A stretch of DNA of 39,037 bases from contig PLOI01000054.1 in assembly GCA_003142015.1 (NCBI GenBank), positions 1-39,037 of the forward strand, read 5' to 3'. Both the position numbers and the translations under genes were made by a program. The first letter of the stretch is position 1, and each line of letters opens with the position of its first letter. The notes beneath the pieces were generated by a model. That model made no database searches, had not been told where the DNA came from, and worked only from the letters and a program-made list of their open reading frames with translations. Positions 10,073 to 19,410 of the stretch are shown here, piece after piece. This DNA comes from Acidobacteriaceae bacterium (lineage in GTDB: Bacteria > Acidobacteriota > Terriglobia > Terriglobales > Acidobacteriaceae).

Positions 10073-10124
10073 GGGTGGTGGCATCGTATCTGACAAATGC
10101 AAACAAAAGAACTGAAAATCATTC
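10073..10124 (+). repeat. 52-nt leader/start-codon repeat, copy 1
   Basis: 46/52 identical by eye to 11167-11218. Confidence 0.85.
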
Positions 10125-11083
10125 GTTGGGGCGTTGCGGGACCTGGGCACGCCGGTGGACGCTTTGCCGAGGGGCTGCGTACCGTCGAGGGCGTCACGCT
10201 CGATGCCATTTGGGGCCGCACCCGCGAACGAACCCAGGTTTTCGCGCTGCGATTTGGCGTACGCCACATCCCGGATTCGCTGGACCAGCTTGTAACCGCC
10301 GACTTGGATGCAATCTATGTCGCCACCCATCCGGACAGCCACGCCGCAATCTGCATCCAGGCCCTTGAAGCCAGGAAGCACGTGCTCTGCGAGAAGCCAG
10401 CGGCCTTGAATGAGCGTCAACTGGTAAAAGTTCTTGAGGTGGCCCGCCGCCACGACCGACTGTTTATGGAGGCCATGAAGCCGCCCTTTTTCCCGCTTTA
10501 CCGGCGGCTGCGGGAACACCTTTTGATCGACCCCATCGGCCCGGTGGGCTTTGTGCGCGCCGGCCACGTGGATGCAAGCCTCTCGAAAACGCACCCACTG
10601 CACTCGGCCGAGCTGGGCGGCGGCGGCATCATGGGCATCGGGCCGTACGAGGCGTTTCTGGCGCTGGACTGGCTGGGCGAGCTCAAGCGGGTGCAGACCA
10701 TGGGCCGGGTGGGCGCTGTGGGAGTGGACACGCTGGCGCTTTTTCAGACCGAACATGAGCACGGTATGGCCCAATTGCACACGGGGCTTGACCTGTTCGG
10801 CCGCGGCGATGCGCTGCTGGCGGGCCCGTTGGGCTATGTGACTATCCATGAGAACTGGTGGAATCCACGGCGCGCCACCATCCACTACAAGGACGGCCGG
10901 AAAGAGGAGCTGGACGAGCCGTTTGTGGCCGGCGGCTTTAATTATGAGACAGCCCATTTTTGTCAGTTGATACGCGAAGGCCGTCGCGAGAGTCCGGTGA
11001 TCCCCCATGCCCTGTCGCTGGGAATGGCCCGGCTGCTGGAAGCCGCACGGAGCGAGCTGGGCGTACGCTTCCCCGGCGAGTAG
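10097..11083 (+). CDS. Gfo/Idh/MocA family oxidoreductase
   Basis: RWGVAGPGHAGGRFAEGL Rossmann start, YVATHPDSHAAICIQALEARKHVLCEKPAALN. Confidence 0.9.
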   Translation: MQTKELKIIRWGVAGPGHAGGRFAEGLRTVEGVTLDAIWGRTRERTQVFALRFGVRHIPDSLDQLVTADLDAIYVATHPDSHAAICIQALEARKHVLCEKPAALNERQLVKVLEVARRHDRLFMEAMKPPFFPLYRRLREHLLIDPIGPVGFVRAGHVDASLSKTHPLHSAELGGGGIMGIGPYEAFLALDWLGELKRVQTMGRVGAVGVDTLALFQTEHEHGMAQLHTGLDLFGRGDALLAGPLGYVTIHENWWNPRRATIHYKDGRKEELDEPFVAGGFNYETAHFCQLIREGRRESPVIPHALSLGMARLLEAARSELGVRFPGE

Positions 11084-11166
11084 GGCGCGATCTGAGCAAC
11101 CCTGTTCCCGCTTTTGAGCCCCGGAATGAGGCAGTTGAGCAGTTTGAGACTGCCTCTGAAGCCCAT

Positions 11167-11218
11167 GGGTGGTAGCATCGAATCTGACAGATGCAGACAA
11201 AAAAGCTGAAAATCATTC
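11167..11218 (+). repeat. 52-nt leader/start-codon repeat, copy 2
   Basis: 46/52 identical by eye to 10073-10124; contains the RNase J start. Confidence 0.85.
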
Positions 11219-12846
11219 CCCTGGGCGGACTTGGCGAGTTCGGTATGAACTGCCTTGCGCTCCGTTGGGAAGACGACATTATCGTGATCGACGCCGGGTT
11301 GATGTTCCCGGAGTCGGAGTTGCTGGGCGTGGATATCGTTGTTCCTGATATCACCTACCTGGTTGAAAACAAGGCGCATGTCCGCGCCATCATCCTTACC
11401 CACGGCCACATGGACCACATTGGCGGCCTGCCCTGGATTCTCTCTGAGATCAAGGTTCCCGTCTACGCCACCGAGTTCACGCTGGCTTATGTGGAGGGCA
11501 ATCTCGAAGAGCACCAACTGCTGGACGAGACCGAGCTGATCGAGATAGTGCCCAGGGAAAAGTTAACCATTGGGCCTTTTACCATCGAGCCGATCCACGT
11601 GACTCACTCCGTGGTGGACGCGGTATCGCTGGCCATCGAGACACCAGTCGGCGTGGTCATCCACACGGGCGACTTCAAGATCGACCTGGCGCCGCTGGAC
11701 GGCAAGCTCTTTGACCTGCACACCTTTGCCGAGTACGGCAAGCGCGGCGTGCTGGCCCTGCTGCAGGACTCGACGAATATTGACAGGACAGGCTACACGC
11801 CGGGCGAGGCGGCCGTCATTCCGCGGCTGGATGAGATTTTTTCCCGCACCAAAAAGAAGCTCTTCTTCAGTTGTTTCTCCTCGTCCATCTACCGCATTCG
11901 CATCGCCCTGGACCTGGCGCGCGCGCATGGGCGCAAGGTGGCCGTCATTGGCCGCTCCATGCTGGAGAGCACGGAGATTGCGCAGGACCTGGGTTACATA
12001 GACATTCCCCAGGGACTGATTATCAATCCCAACCAGATGCGCGACTTCGCGCCCGAGCAGTTGATGCTGCTGATCAGCGGCACGCAGGGCGAACCGATGA
12101 GCGCGCTCAGCCGCGCCGCAGTGGACAATCACAAACACGCCAGCGTGGAGCCCGGCGATACTGTTGTGCTCAGCTCGAGGATTATTCCCGGCAACGAGAA
12201 AAGCATTTTTAGAGTGATTGATCACCTCTATCGCCGCGACGCCCAGGTCATCTACGACAACGGCTCGAACGGCCTGATTCACGTGAGCGGCCACGGCAGC
12301 CAGGAAGAGATGCGCCTGCTTATCAACCTGGTGCGGCCCAAGTTCTTCATCCCGGTCCACGGCAACTACGGCAACCTGCACAAACACGCACAGATCGCTA
12401 TGGAGACCGGCGCAGTGGAACACGCCATCGTGATTGAAGACGGCGATGTGCTGGAACTGGACAAGAAAGATGTCCGCAAGAAGGACAAGGTGACCACCGG
12501 ACGCGTTCTGATCGACTCCGGCTCATCGACTGACGTGGTGGAGGACCTCGTGCTGCGCGACCGGCGCATTCTCTCCGAGGACGGCGTTGTCTTGGCGGTT
12601 CTGGCCATCAACAAGCGCACAGGCAAGGTGGAGCAATCGCCCGAGGTGGTGATGCGCGGCTTTGGCGGCTCGGATATCACCGAGCAAGCCCGTGAACTGG
12701 TTCTCAAAACTCTCGATGGGCTGACCACCGAAGAGAAGACCGATTATGGCATGGTCAAGGAAAAGGTTCGCGTGGAACTGAAGCGCATGATCCAGAAAAC
12801 GACCGGAAGAAGGCCGATGATTATGCCCGTGATATTGGAGATATGA
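11191..12846 (+). CDS. rnj: Ribonuclease J
   Basis: KLKIIPLGGLGEFGMN, LTHGHMDHIGGLPW, SGTQGEPMSALSRAA, HVSGHGSQEEM, FIPVHGNYGNLHKHA. Confidence 0.95.
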   Translation: MQTKKLKIIPLGGLGEFGMNCLALRWEDDIIVIDAGLMFPESELLGVDIVVPDITYLVENKAHVRAIILTHGHMDHIGGLPWILSEIKVPVYATEFTLAYVEGNLEEHQLLDETELIEIVPREKLTIGPFTIEPIHVTHSVVDAVSLAIETPVGVVIHTGDFKIDLAPLDGKLFDLHTFAEYGKRGVLALLQDSTNIDRTGYTPGEAAVIPRLDEIFSRTKKKLFFSCFSSSIYRIRIALDLARAHGRKVAVIGRSMLESTEIAQDLGYIDIPQGLIINPNQMRDFAPEQLMLLISGTQGEPMSALSRAAVDNHKHASVEPGDTVVLSSRIIPGNEKSIFRVIDHLYRRDAQVIYDNGSNGLIHVSGHGSQEEMRLLINLVRPKFFIPVHGNYGNLHKHAQIAMETGAVEHAIVIEDGDVLELDKKDVRKKDKVTTGRVLIDSGSSTDVVEDLVLRDRRILSEDGVVLAVLAINKRTGKVEQSPEVVMRGFGGSDITEQARELVLKTLDGLTTEEKTDYGMVKEKVRVELKRMIQKTTGRRPMIMPVILEI

Positions 12847-12873
12847 GGACGGAAGACAATACAGCAAGAACGT

Positions 12874-12907
12874 CAAGCGGCGGAAGCAGGTACACTTCCG
12901 CCGCTTG
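12874..12907. terminator. Hairpin between convergent genes (candidate bidirectional terminator)
   Basis: 13-bp perfect stem CAAGCGGCGGAAG/CTTCCGCCGCTTG, 8-nt loop; weak T-tract. Confidence 0.55.
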
Positions 12908-12953
12908 CCGCATTTTAGGACACATGGTTCCAAACCCAATCGCTTCCCGCCAT

Positions 12954-13607
12954 CTATTGCGGCAACCCGTTATACGCGCTCGCGCTCTTTTGCAGAACCG
13001 CAAACACTCGACTCGCCGGAATGTCCTGACCCGCTTTGAAATCGAATCTGGGATCGTCCATGATGGTAGTCAGCACCAGCTTTTCTCCCTCGCCTCGCGC
13101 CGTAAAGTAAATCTTCAACGCCGGCACCCACACCACGAAATCATCCTTGCTCGCGCGATGTGCCACCAACGCCCGCGTCAGCGCCGAATTGCCGAATTCA
13201 TTCGCTCTCCAGCCATCGTCGCGTTGTGTCGCAGACAGAGAAGAAACTACTTGCTGGTCCACCGTGACCGGATAGATCATCTTATGCGCATCTTGCAAAA
13301 GCCCGAAGGCATTGGCGTCGCCTTTGTATGCCGACAGCGCATCCAGGGGAACCCTATAGAGCTTCAGCGGATCGCCCAACTGCGCGTTCTTCACCTGGTC
13401 CAACGAGCTGAATCCCAGTCCTTGAAAGTTCTCCGTCATCACCAGTGACTGCATCAACTTCAAACCGGTCTGCGCCGCCTCCTGGCTTGACCCGCTTGCT
13501 GCCGGGTCGGCGGATAGATTCCCCTGCGCGGCCGGAAACATTCTTCCCTTGCACCCTGAAACCAGCAGCGCAACCAATAACAGCAACATCGCTCCACGAA
13601 TTCTCAT
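12954..13607 (-). CDS. hypothetical lipoprotein
   Basis: MRIRGAMLLLLVALLVSGCKGR lipobox; start lies 1 nt beyond stop of upstream gene (TAAcATG). Confidence 0.75.
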   Translation of the reverse strand: MRIRGAMLLLLVALLVSGCKGRMFPAAQGNLSADPAASGSSQEAAQTGLKLMQSLVMTENFQGLGFSSLDQVKNAQLGDPLKLYRVPLDALSAYKGDANAFGLLQDAHKMIYPVTVDQQVVSSLSATQRDDGWRANEFGNSALTRALVAHRASKDDFVVWVPALKIYFTARGEGEKLVLTTIMDDPRFDFKAGQDIPASRVFAVLQKSASAYNGLPQ

Positions 13608-13608
13608 G

Positions 13609-14196
13609 TTAGCTCCCTCCCGTATAAGTGATGTTGTAGAAGTCGTTCCAATGAGTATGGTCGCTGCCGCTTACGTAATTGGCGTAAGTCATAATCGTCT
13701 CCGTGCCGCCAGTCAACGTATTCAGGTTGGTGAACGGCTCCGGATCGTTGACATCCACATATTGCACATTCGCTACCGTCAAGTAGCCCTTGACGACCAT
13801 CATGTGCCCGCCGCCGCCGGTCCAGTGCCAGGAGAAAGCAAACGGCTTGTTGGCGCAGAATATCTGACCCTGCACCTCGGCCCATGTCAGCGCCGCATTG
13901 TTGGTCTGATTGGCCGTAAATCCATACTTCGTATACTCCGGCCACCCTCCGTTGTTGCACGACCCGCCATTGTTCTGGCAGCAAGTGCTTAAGCCGAACT
14001 CGTTATTGGCCTCGGTGCACTGACTCACGTCGTGGCCAAAGTACTTCATGGTCATCTCGCCGCTTGCCGCCCAGCACCAGTTCGAGTCTTGCTGGGGCAG
14101 CGTAGGCACATTCACCGTAGCTACCAGCGGAGGATTGCAGCACCCCGCCAGAAGAAGGAGAGGAAAGGCAAGGACACCTTTCTGGAACATTCTCAT
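13609..14196 (-). CDS. Papain-like cysteine peptidase (C39-like/AvrRpt2-like fold), lipoprotein
   Basis: Lipobox LLLLAGCC; DSNWCWAASGEMTMKYFG, GGGHMMVVKGYL, YVDVNDPEPF give Cys, His and Asn/Asp catalytic-type motifs. Start taken at ATG 14196 (ORF open to 14301). Confidence 0.78.
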   Translation of the reverse strand: MRMFQKGVLAFPLLLLAGCCNPPLVATVNVPTLPQQDSNWCWAASGEMTMKYFGHDVSQCTEANNEFGLSTCCQNNGGSCNNGGWPEYTKYGFTANQTNNAALTWAEVQGQIFCANKPFAFSWHWTGGGGHMMVVKGYLTVANVQYVDVNDPEPFTNLNTLTGGTETIMTYANYVSGSDHTHWNDFYNITYTGGS

Positions 14197-14484
14197 AGAA
14201 CGACCTCGATTCTTGGATTGATTCGAATCTGGCTGTTTTGTCCGGCTGGGTCCAACCCAGCCGGGGGGAAAGCCAGAGGGTGCACAATATATACTCCACA
14301 AATACTCTCTCGTGCCATCTTTTTTTATTTATTTCAGGGTCGGTCTGGGCGTGCCGGGGAGGGCTGGGCGCCGGTGCCCCTGGTTTCGCTTTTGTGACTT
14401 GGAACCGGAAAGTAGCCATCCGACGCCAGATGTTACTGAGCGCGCCAGTTTTTACGAGACACGCTGGTAGTGGATAATTACTGC

Positions 14485-15474
14485 ATGGCAAGTGAACTGA
14501 TTTCTGTCGCGGATATTCGCGCCGCGGCCAAGCGCATTGCTCACATCGCCGTGAAAACGCCGCTGGTGGAGGCCGCGTTTCCCGGCATCTCGGGTTACGG
14601 GACCGATAAGAGAATCTGGCTCAAAGCAGAGAGCCTTCAGCCCGTGGGCGCTTTCAAGATGCGCGGCGCGGCTAACAAGATTCTGCAACTGAGCGCGGAA
14701 GAGATCGCGCGCGGGGTCATCACCTATTCGAGCGGCAACCACGCCCAGGCCGTGGCCTACGCGGCGCGCGCTGTGGGGGCGAAGGCGGTTATCGTGATGC
14801 CATCGAATGCGCCGGCAATCAAGCGCGCGGGAACGCTGGCGCTGGGGGCCGAGGTTGTGGATGTGGGCGTGGCTTCGAGCGAGCGGCTGGCCATGGCCGA
14901 GAAGCTTGTGCGCGAGCATGGCTACGTAATTGTGCCTCCCTATGATGACGATCAAATCATCGCGGGACAGGCGACCTGCGGCCTCGAGATTGCCGAAGAG
15001 ATGCCCGATGTGGACCTGGTGCTGTCGCCGGTTTCGGGCGGCGGTCTGTTGAGCGGAATAGCCGCGGCGGTGAAGCAGTTGCTGCCCCATGCAAAAGTTT
15101 TCGGCGTGGAGCCGGAACTGGCCGGCGATACGGCGGAAAGCTTCCGCACCGGCAAAATCGTCGAATGGGGAGCCGAGCTGACCAGCCGGACAATCGCCGA
15201 CGGCCTGCGCACGCAGAGCGTGGGTGTGCGCAACTTTGCCCACATCCAGGCTTTTGTGGACGGCATTGTCACCGTGACCGAAGCCGAGATTCGCGCCGCC
15301 ATGCGAGCGATTGTGGCCGCGACGCGGCTGGTTCCCGAGCCGAGCGGAGCAGTGGCGGCGGCGGCGTTGCTCTTTCACGCTGCGGAGTTGCCTGCCTATC
15401 GAAAGGCTGTGGCTGTCGTGAGCGGCGGCAACGTCGCGCCGGAGATGCTGGCCGAAGTGCTTATCGAGAGTTGA
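14485..15474 (+). CDS. Threonine/serine dehydratase (PLP-dependent)
   Basis: LKAESLQPVGAFKMRGAANKI PLP-Lys motif, YSSGNHAQAVAYAA, SPVSGGGLLSGIA. Confidence 0.92.
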   Translation: MASELISVADIRAAAKRIAHIAVKTPLVEAAFPGISGYGTDKRIWLKAESLQPVGAFKMRGAANKILQLSAEEIARGVITYSSGNHAQAVAYAARAVGAKAVIVMPSNAPAIKRAGTLALGAEVVDVGVASSERLAMAEKLVREHGYVIVPPYDDDQIIAGQATCGLEIAEEMPDVDLVLSPVSGGGLLSGIAAAVKQLLPHAKVFGVEPELAGDTAESFRTGKIVEWGAELTSRTIADGLRTQSVGVRNFAHIQAFVDGIVTVTEAEIRAAMRAIVAATRLVPEPSGAVAAAALLFHAAELPAYRKAVAVVSGGNVAPEMLAEVLIES

Positions 15475-15488
15475 GATCCGTGGGTTCC

Positions 15489-15523
15489 CACCCTTTCGCC
15501 AGAAAAAACGCGAAAGGATGGGG
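15489..15523 (+). terminator. Hairpin after dehydratase gene
   Basis: CCACCCTTTCGC...GCGAAAGGATGG imperfect inverted repeat around CAGAAAAAAC. Confidence 0.5.
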
Positions 15524-15615
15524 CACGGCACATTTAGAACTGCCGGCTCGGTTTATTCTCGTGTTCAAATTGGATGAGGCGCTCCCGTCAGCGGCATGGA
15601 ACGGGAGTCAGGAGC

Positions 15616-16491
15616 ATGGGAGGCTTCTTGAACGTATACATTCAGTCCGTTTTGCTGGGCATTGTGGAAGGCTTGACCGAATTTTTGCCGGTCAGCTCGA
15701 CGGCGCATCTGCGCATCACCGAAGCGCTGATGAAGATTCCGCTGGATGACGCCTACTGGAAGATGTACACCATCGTCATTCAGTTAGGGGCTATTCTGGC
15801 GCTGCTGCTCCTCTTCCTGAGCCGGATTGTCGACTTCATCCGCACCTTTCCCAAGGGCGAAAACGGCGACCGCACCTGGCTGAACCATCCCATCTCGCTC
15901 ACATTCATCGCCTTTGCGTGCACGTCGGCTCCGGCGCTGCTGCTGCATAAGTGGAGCGAGAAGAACCTGGGCAGCCTGAACGTGATTGCCTGGGCGCTGC
16001 TCATCGGCGGAATCGCGATGTGGATCATCGATGCCTGGAGTGACCGCTACGAGGCCAACACCACACATGTAGAGGAGATGAGCCTGCCGCAAGCCATCTG
16101 GATTGGCCTTTGCCAGACGCTGTCGGCAATCTTTCCTGGCACGTCGCGCTCCATGTCCACCATCGCAGCCGGGCAGTTGGTGGGGATGGACCGGCCGTCC
16201 GCGCTCGAATTCAGCTTCCTGCTCTCGATTCCCACCATGATCGCCGCGACGGTGTGGGACCTGAAAAAAGAGGTTTTTCCCAGCGGCGGCGGCGCAGCCC
16301 ACGTGGTGATGACAGGCGACAATTGGATTGTGCTCGCCATAGGCTTTGGAGTCTCGTTCGTCGTAGCTTTAGGCGTGGTGGAGTGGTTCCTTCACTGGGT
16401 GCGCAAGCACGGATTTACCCTCTTCGCCATCTATCGCATTCTGCTGGGGAGCGCGCTGCTGCTCTGGGGAGCGAAATATATCGGCGGTTGA
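15616..16491 (+). CDS. uppP: Undecaprenyl-diphosphatase
   Basis: LLGIVEGLTEFLPVSSTAHL, IFPGTSRSMSTIAAGQLVGMDRPSALEFSFLLSIPTM; multiple TM segments. Confidence 0.95.
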   Translation: MGGFLNVYIQSVLLGIVEGLTEFLPVSSTAHLRITEALMKIPLDDAYWKMYTIVIQLGAILALLLLFLSRIVDFIRTFPKGENGDRTWLNHPISLTFIAFACTSAPALLLHKWSEKNLGSLNVIAWALLIGGIAMWIIDAWSDRYEANTTHVEEMSLPQAIWIGLCQTLSAIFPGTSRSMSTIAAGQLVGMDRPSALEFSFLLSIPTMIAATVWDLKKEVFPSGGGAAHVVMTGDNWIVLAIGFGVSFVVALGVVEWFLHWVRKHGFTLFAIYRILLGSALLLWGAKYIGG

Positions 16492-16672
16492 TCGCTCGGC
16501 TAAATCCTTTTTCTGGTGGGGGTCCACAGCAAGGTTCCTCCCGCCTTCTTTTGCCCGAATTCCGGCCTTCCGGCGGGGATAATAAAGACTGCTCTGGGAC
16601 TCTTCGTCCGCTCTCGATTGACACGCTCGCGGCAGCTTTCCAGAGCGGCCATCGAGACGGAGCGCCTTTGCC

Positions 16673-19309
16673 ATGAAGCCCATTCGCATTGTTTTAGCGC
16701 CAACGCGCAGCCGTCCCTGGAATATTCTGCTGGGACTGGTGCTGGTATTGGCCGCGCTGCTTATCTTCCTCGCGCTGGCAACCTACCAACCCTCTGACCC
16801 ATCGCTGAACACGGCCTCCGGCGCGACCGGACCCCACGCAGTGCACAATTGGACTGGCCTTTTCGGCGCATACCTCAGCGACCTGCTGCTGCAAGTTCTT
16901 GGGATTACGGCGTTTTTTCTGCCGTTGTGGCTGGGCGGGCTGGGCTGGACATGGATGCGGTCGCGTTCCGGCGGCTCGGCTTGGCTGCGCTGGCTGGGCA
17001 CTGTGCTGGCGCTGGTGTTTCTTCCCGCCGTTCTGGGGCTGCTGCCGTGGCGCTGGCTCTGGCTGGGCAAGATTCCGGCGGGGGGCACGGTGGGCATCCT
17101 GATGGAAGATCTGCTGGTGCGCTACCTGAATATTCAAGGCGCCTGGCTGGTGGCCAGCGTGCTGGCTGCCACGGGAGTCTGCTTTGCCTCGGCCGTGAGC
17201 TTCTGGGCCATCAAGGAGGGCATCGAAAACCGTTGGCGCAACCTCGTCTCGCTGCATGATCGCTGGCGCAACTGGCGCGAGGAGCGCGCGGAACGCAAAG
17301 AGGAGCGAATCGCCGAGCACGAATTCCAACTCGAGAGGGAAGGCCGGGAAGACACCGGCCCGCAACTCGTTCCTCCTCAAGTTATTCCCGCGCAACTCAT
17401 TCCCATGCCGGAGACAGAATCGCTCGAAGCGCGTCCCGGCCTGTTTGCGCGTCTCTTCCGTCGCCGCCGCGCGCCCGAGACCGACCCGCAAGATATCCCG
17501 GCCTTTCAACGCGCCGCTATCCAGCCGGTAGGAGACGAAGACGCAAACATTGGTCCTGCGCAACGGAAGAGTGTCAGACTCAGCATCTGGGAACAGGCCG
17601 ACGGAGAACCAGCGCCGGCACCGATCGAAGCGATTCCAGTTACGGCACAAGCGGCAGCAGCGCCGTCCGCGCCCGCGGGACTTCAAGCACTTGACGCGCG
17701 CATGGGGGCCAGCAGATTCGAACCGGCGGCCGCTCAAACAGATTTTGTGCCGGCCACCCACGCACGGCCAGCCGATGAAATCGCCATCCATTTGCGTGCC
17801 GACGCCGAGACGCACACGGCCACAGTCTCGCCCAAAAACGTGAGCGGCTTCAAGCTTCCGCCCAGCACTCTGCTCAACGTCGGCGACGGACCGCAGGCCG
17901 TCCGCGAGGATGAACTGCGCGAAGAGGCTCGTGTGCTGGTGGAGAAATGCGCCGAGTTTGACGTGCGCGGCCAGGTGGTCCAAATCAACCCCGGACCGAT
18001 GGTCACCACATACGAATTCAAGCCTGAAGCGGGCATCAAGTACTCGCGCGTCACCGGCCTCGCCGACGATCTTTGCCTTGCGATGCGCGCCGAAAGCATC
18101 CTCATCGAGCGCATGGCCGGCAAGAATACGGTCGGCATTCAAGTGCCCAATCACCGCCGCGAAACCATCCATCTGCGCGACTGCCTTGAGGCGGAGGTCT
18201 TCCACAAAGCCAAATCGCGGCTGACCATCGCCATGGGCAAGGATATCAATGGCCGCATCATCACCGCCGATCTGGCCGGAATGCCGCACGTGCTGATCGC
18301 CGGCAGCACGGGTTCCGGTAAATCAGTGGCCATCAACGCCATGATCATGAGTTTGCTGTATCGCACCACGCCCGCGCAGGTGCGGCTCATTCTCGTGGAT
18401 CCGAAGCGGGTCGAACTGGGCATGTACGAAGGCATTCCGCATTTATTCACGCCCATCATCACCGAGCCCAAGCTGGCCGCCAACGCCCTGCGCAACGCCG
18501 TCCGCGAGATGGAGCGCCGGCTCAAGCTGCTGGCCTCGCGCAGCGTGCGCAACATCGACCAGTACAACAAGCTCTTCGAGGGCATCATGCCTTCGCTCTT
18601 TGACGAGGGCGAAGAGGAGCAGCCGCTGCCTTACATCGTCATCATCATCGACGAGCTGGCCGACCTGATGATGCTGGACCGCGCCAACGTTGAGGAATCC
18701 ATCACGCGCCTGGCGCAGATGGCGCGCGCCGTGGGCATTCATCTCATCCTGGCTACGCAGCGGCCCAGCGTGGACGTGATTACCGGCCTTATCAAGGCCA
18801 ACATTCCCACCCGCATCAGCTTCCGCCTGGCCACCAAGGTGGATTCGAGGACCATCCTCGACACCAACGGAGCTGAAGCGCTGCTGGGCCGCGGCGATAT
18901 GCTCTTTTTGCCGCCCGGCACCAGCCGCCTGATGCGTCTGCACGCGCCGCTGGTCACGGAGAAAGAAACCGCGGCGGTGGTCGAATTCTGGAAGGCGCAG
19001 GGAGATGCCGAATACGTCCAGGGCTTCCTCGAATCGCCCAGGGACGAGCGCCCCAGCGTGGACGGCTCCAACTCCGACCCCGACGAAAACGATCCCCTCT
19101 TCGACGACGCGGTGCGCCTGGTCTTCGAGTTTGGCAGGGCGTCGACTTCCCTGCTCCAACGGCGTCTAAGAATCGGCTACGGCCGCGCCGCGCATTTGAT
19201 TGACCTGATGGAACGCGATGGATTAGTAGGCCCCGCAGACGGCTCACGCCCGCGCGAACTGCTCAAAGCGCCGGGTTGGCTGCATGAGGTTTCTGTCACG
19301 GCGGAGTAA
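16673..19309 (+). CDS. ftsK: DNA translocase FtsK/SpoIIIE
   Basis: N-terminal TM segments; PHVLIAGSTGSGKSVAINAMI Walker A, YIVIIIDELADLMM Walker B, winged-helix gamma-like C-terminus SLLQRRLRIGYGRAAHLIDLMERDGLVGPADGSRPRELL. Confidence 0.95.
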   Translation: MKPIRIVLAPTRSRPWNILLGLVLVLAALLIFLALATYQPSDPSLNTASGATGPHAVHNWTGLFGAYLSDLLLQVLGITAFFLPLWLGGLGWTWMRSRSGGSAWLRWLGTVLALVFLPAVLGLLPWRWLWLGKIPAGGTVGILMEDLLVRYLNIQGAWLVASVLAATGVCFASAVSFWAIKEGIENRWRNLVSLHDRWRNWREERAERKEERIAEHEFQLEREGREDTGPQLVPPQVIPAQLIPMPETESLEARPGLFARLFRRRRAPETDPQDIPAFQRAAIQPVGDEDANIGPAQRKSVRLSIWEQADGEPAPAPIEAIPVTAQAAAAPSAPAGLQALDARMGASRFEPAAAQTDFVPATHARPADEIAIHLRADAETHTATVSPKNVSGFKLPPSTLLNVGDGPQAVREDELREEARVLVEKCAEFDVRGQVVQINPGPMVTTYEFKPEAGIKYSRVTGLADDLCLAMRAESILIERMAGKNTVGIQVPNHRRETIHLRDCLEAEVFHKAKSRLTIAMGKDINGRIITADLAGMPHVLIAGSTGSGKSVAINAMIMSLLYRTTPAQVRLILVDPKRVELGMYEGIPHLFTPIITEPKLAANALRNAVREMERRLKLLASRSVRNIDQYNKLFEGIMPSLFDEGEEEQPLPYIVIIIDELADLMMLDRANVEESITRLAQMARAVGIHLILATQRPSVDVITGLIKANIPTRISFRLATKVDSRTILDTNGAEALLGRGDMLFLPPGTSRLMRLHAPLVTEKETAAVVEFWKAQGDAEYVQGFLESPRDERPSVDGSNSDPDENDPLFDDAVRLVFEFGRASTSLLQRRLRIGYGRAAHLIDLMERDGLVGPADGSRPRELLKAPGWLHEVSVTAE

Positions 19310-19410
19310 TGCGAGCAGAAGACATGCACAGTTTCATTCTTGCCACACGGCTACTAACCAATATGGCCTGTTACACGATGCAGTCGGGGACGTAAATAAG
19401 TGGGAAGCTC

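Noticed and set aside
16694-18289. 531-aa reverse-strand ORF overlapping ftsK
   Set aside because: Antisense shadow ORF; composition (His/Arg/Gln/Ala rich) is typical of reverse reading of GC-rich genes.
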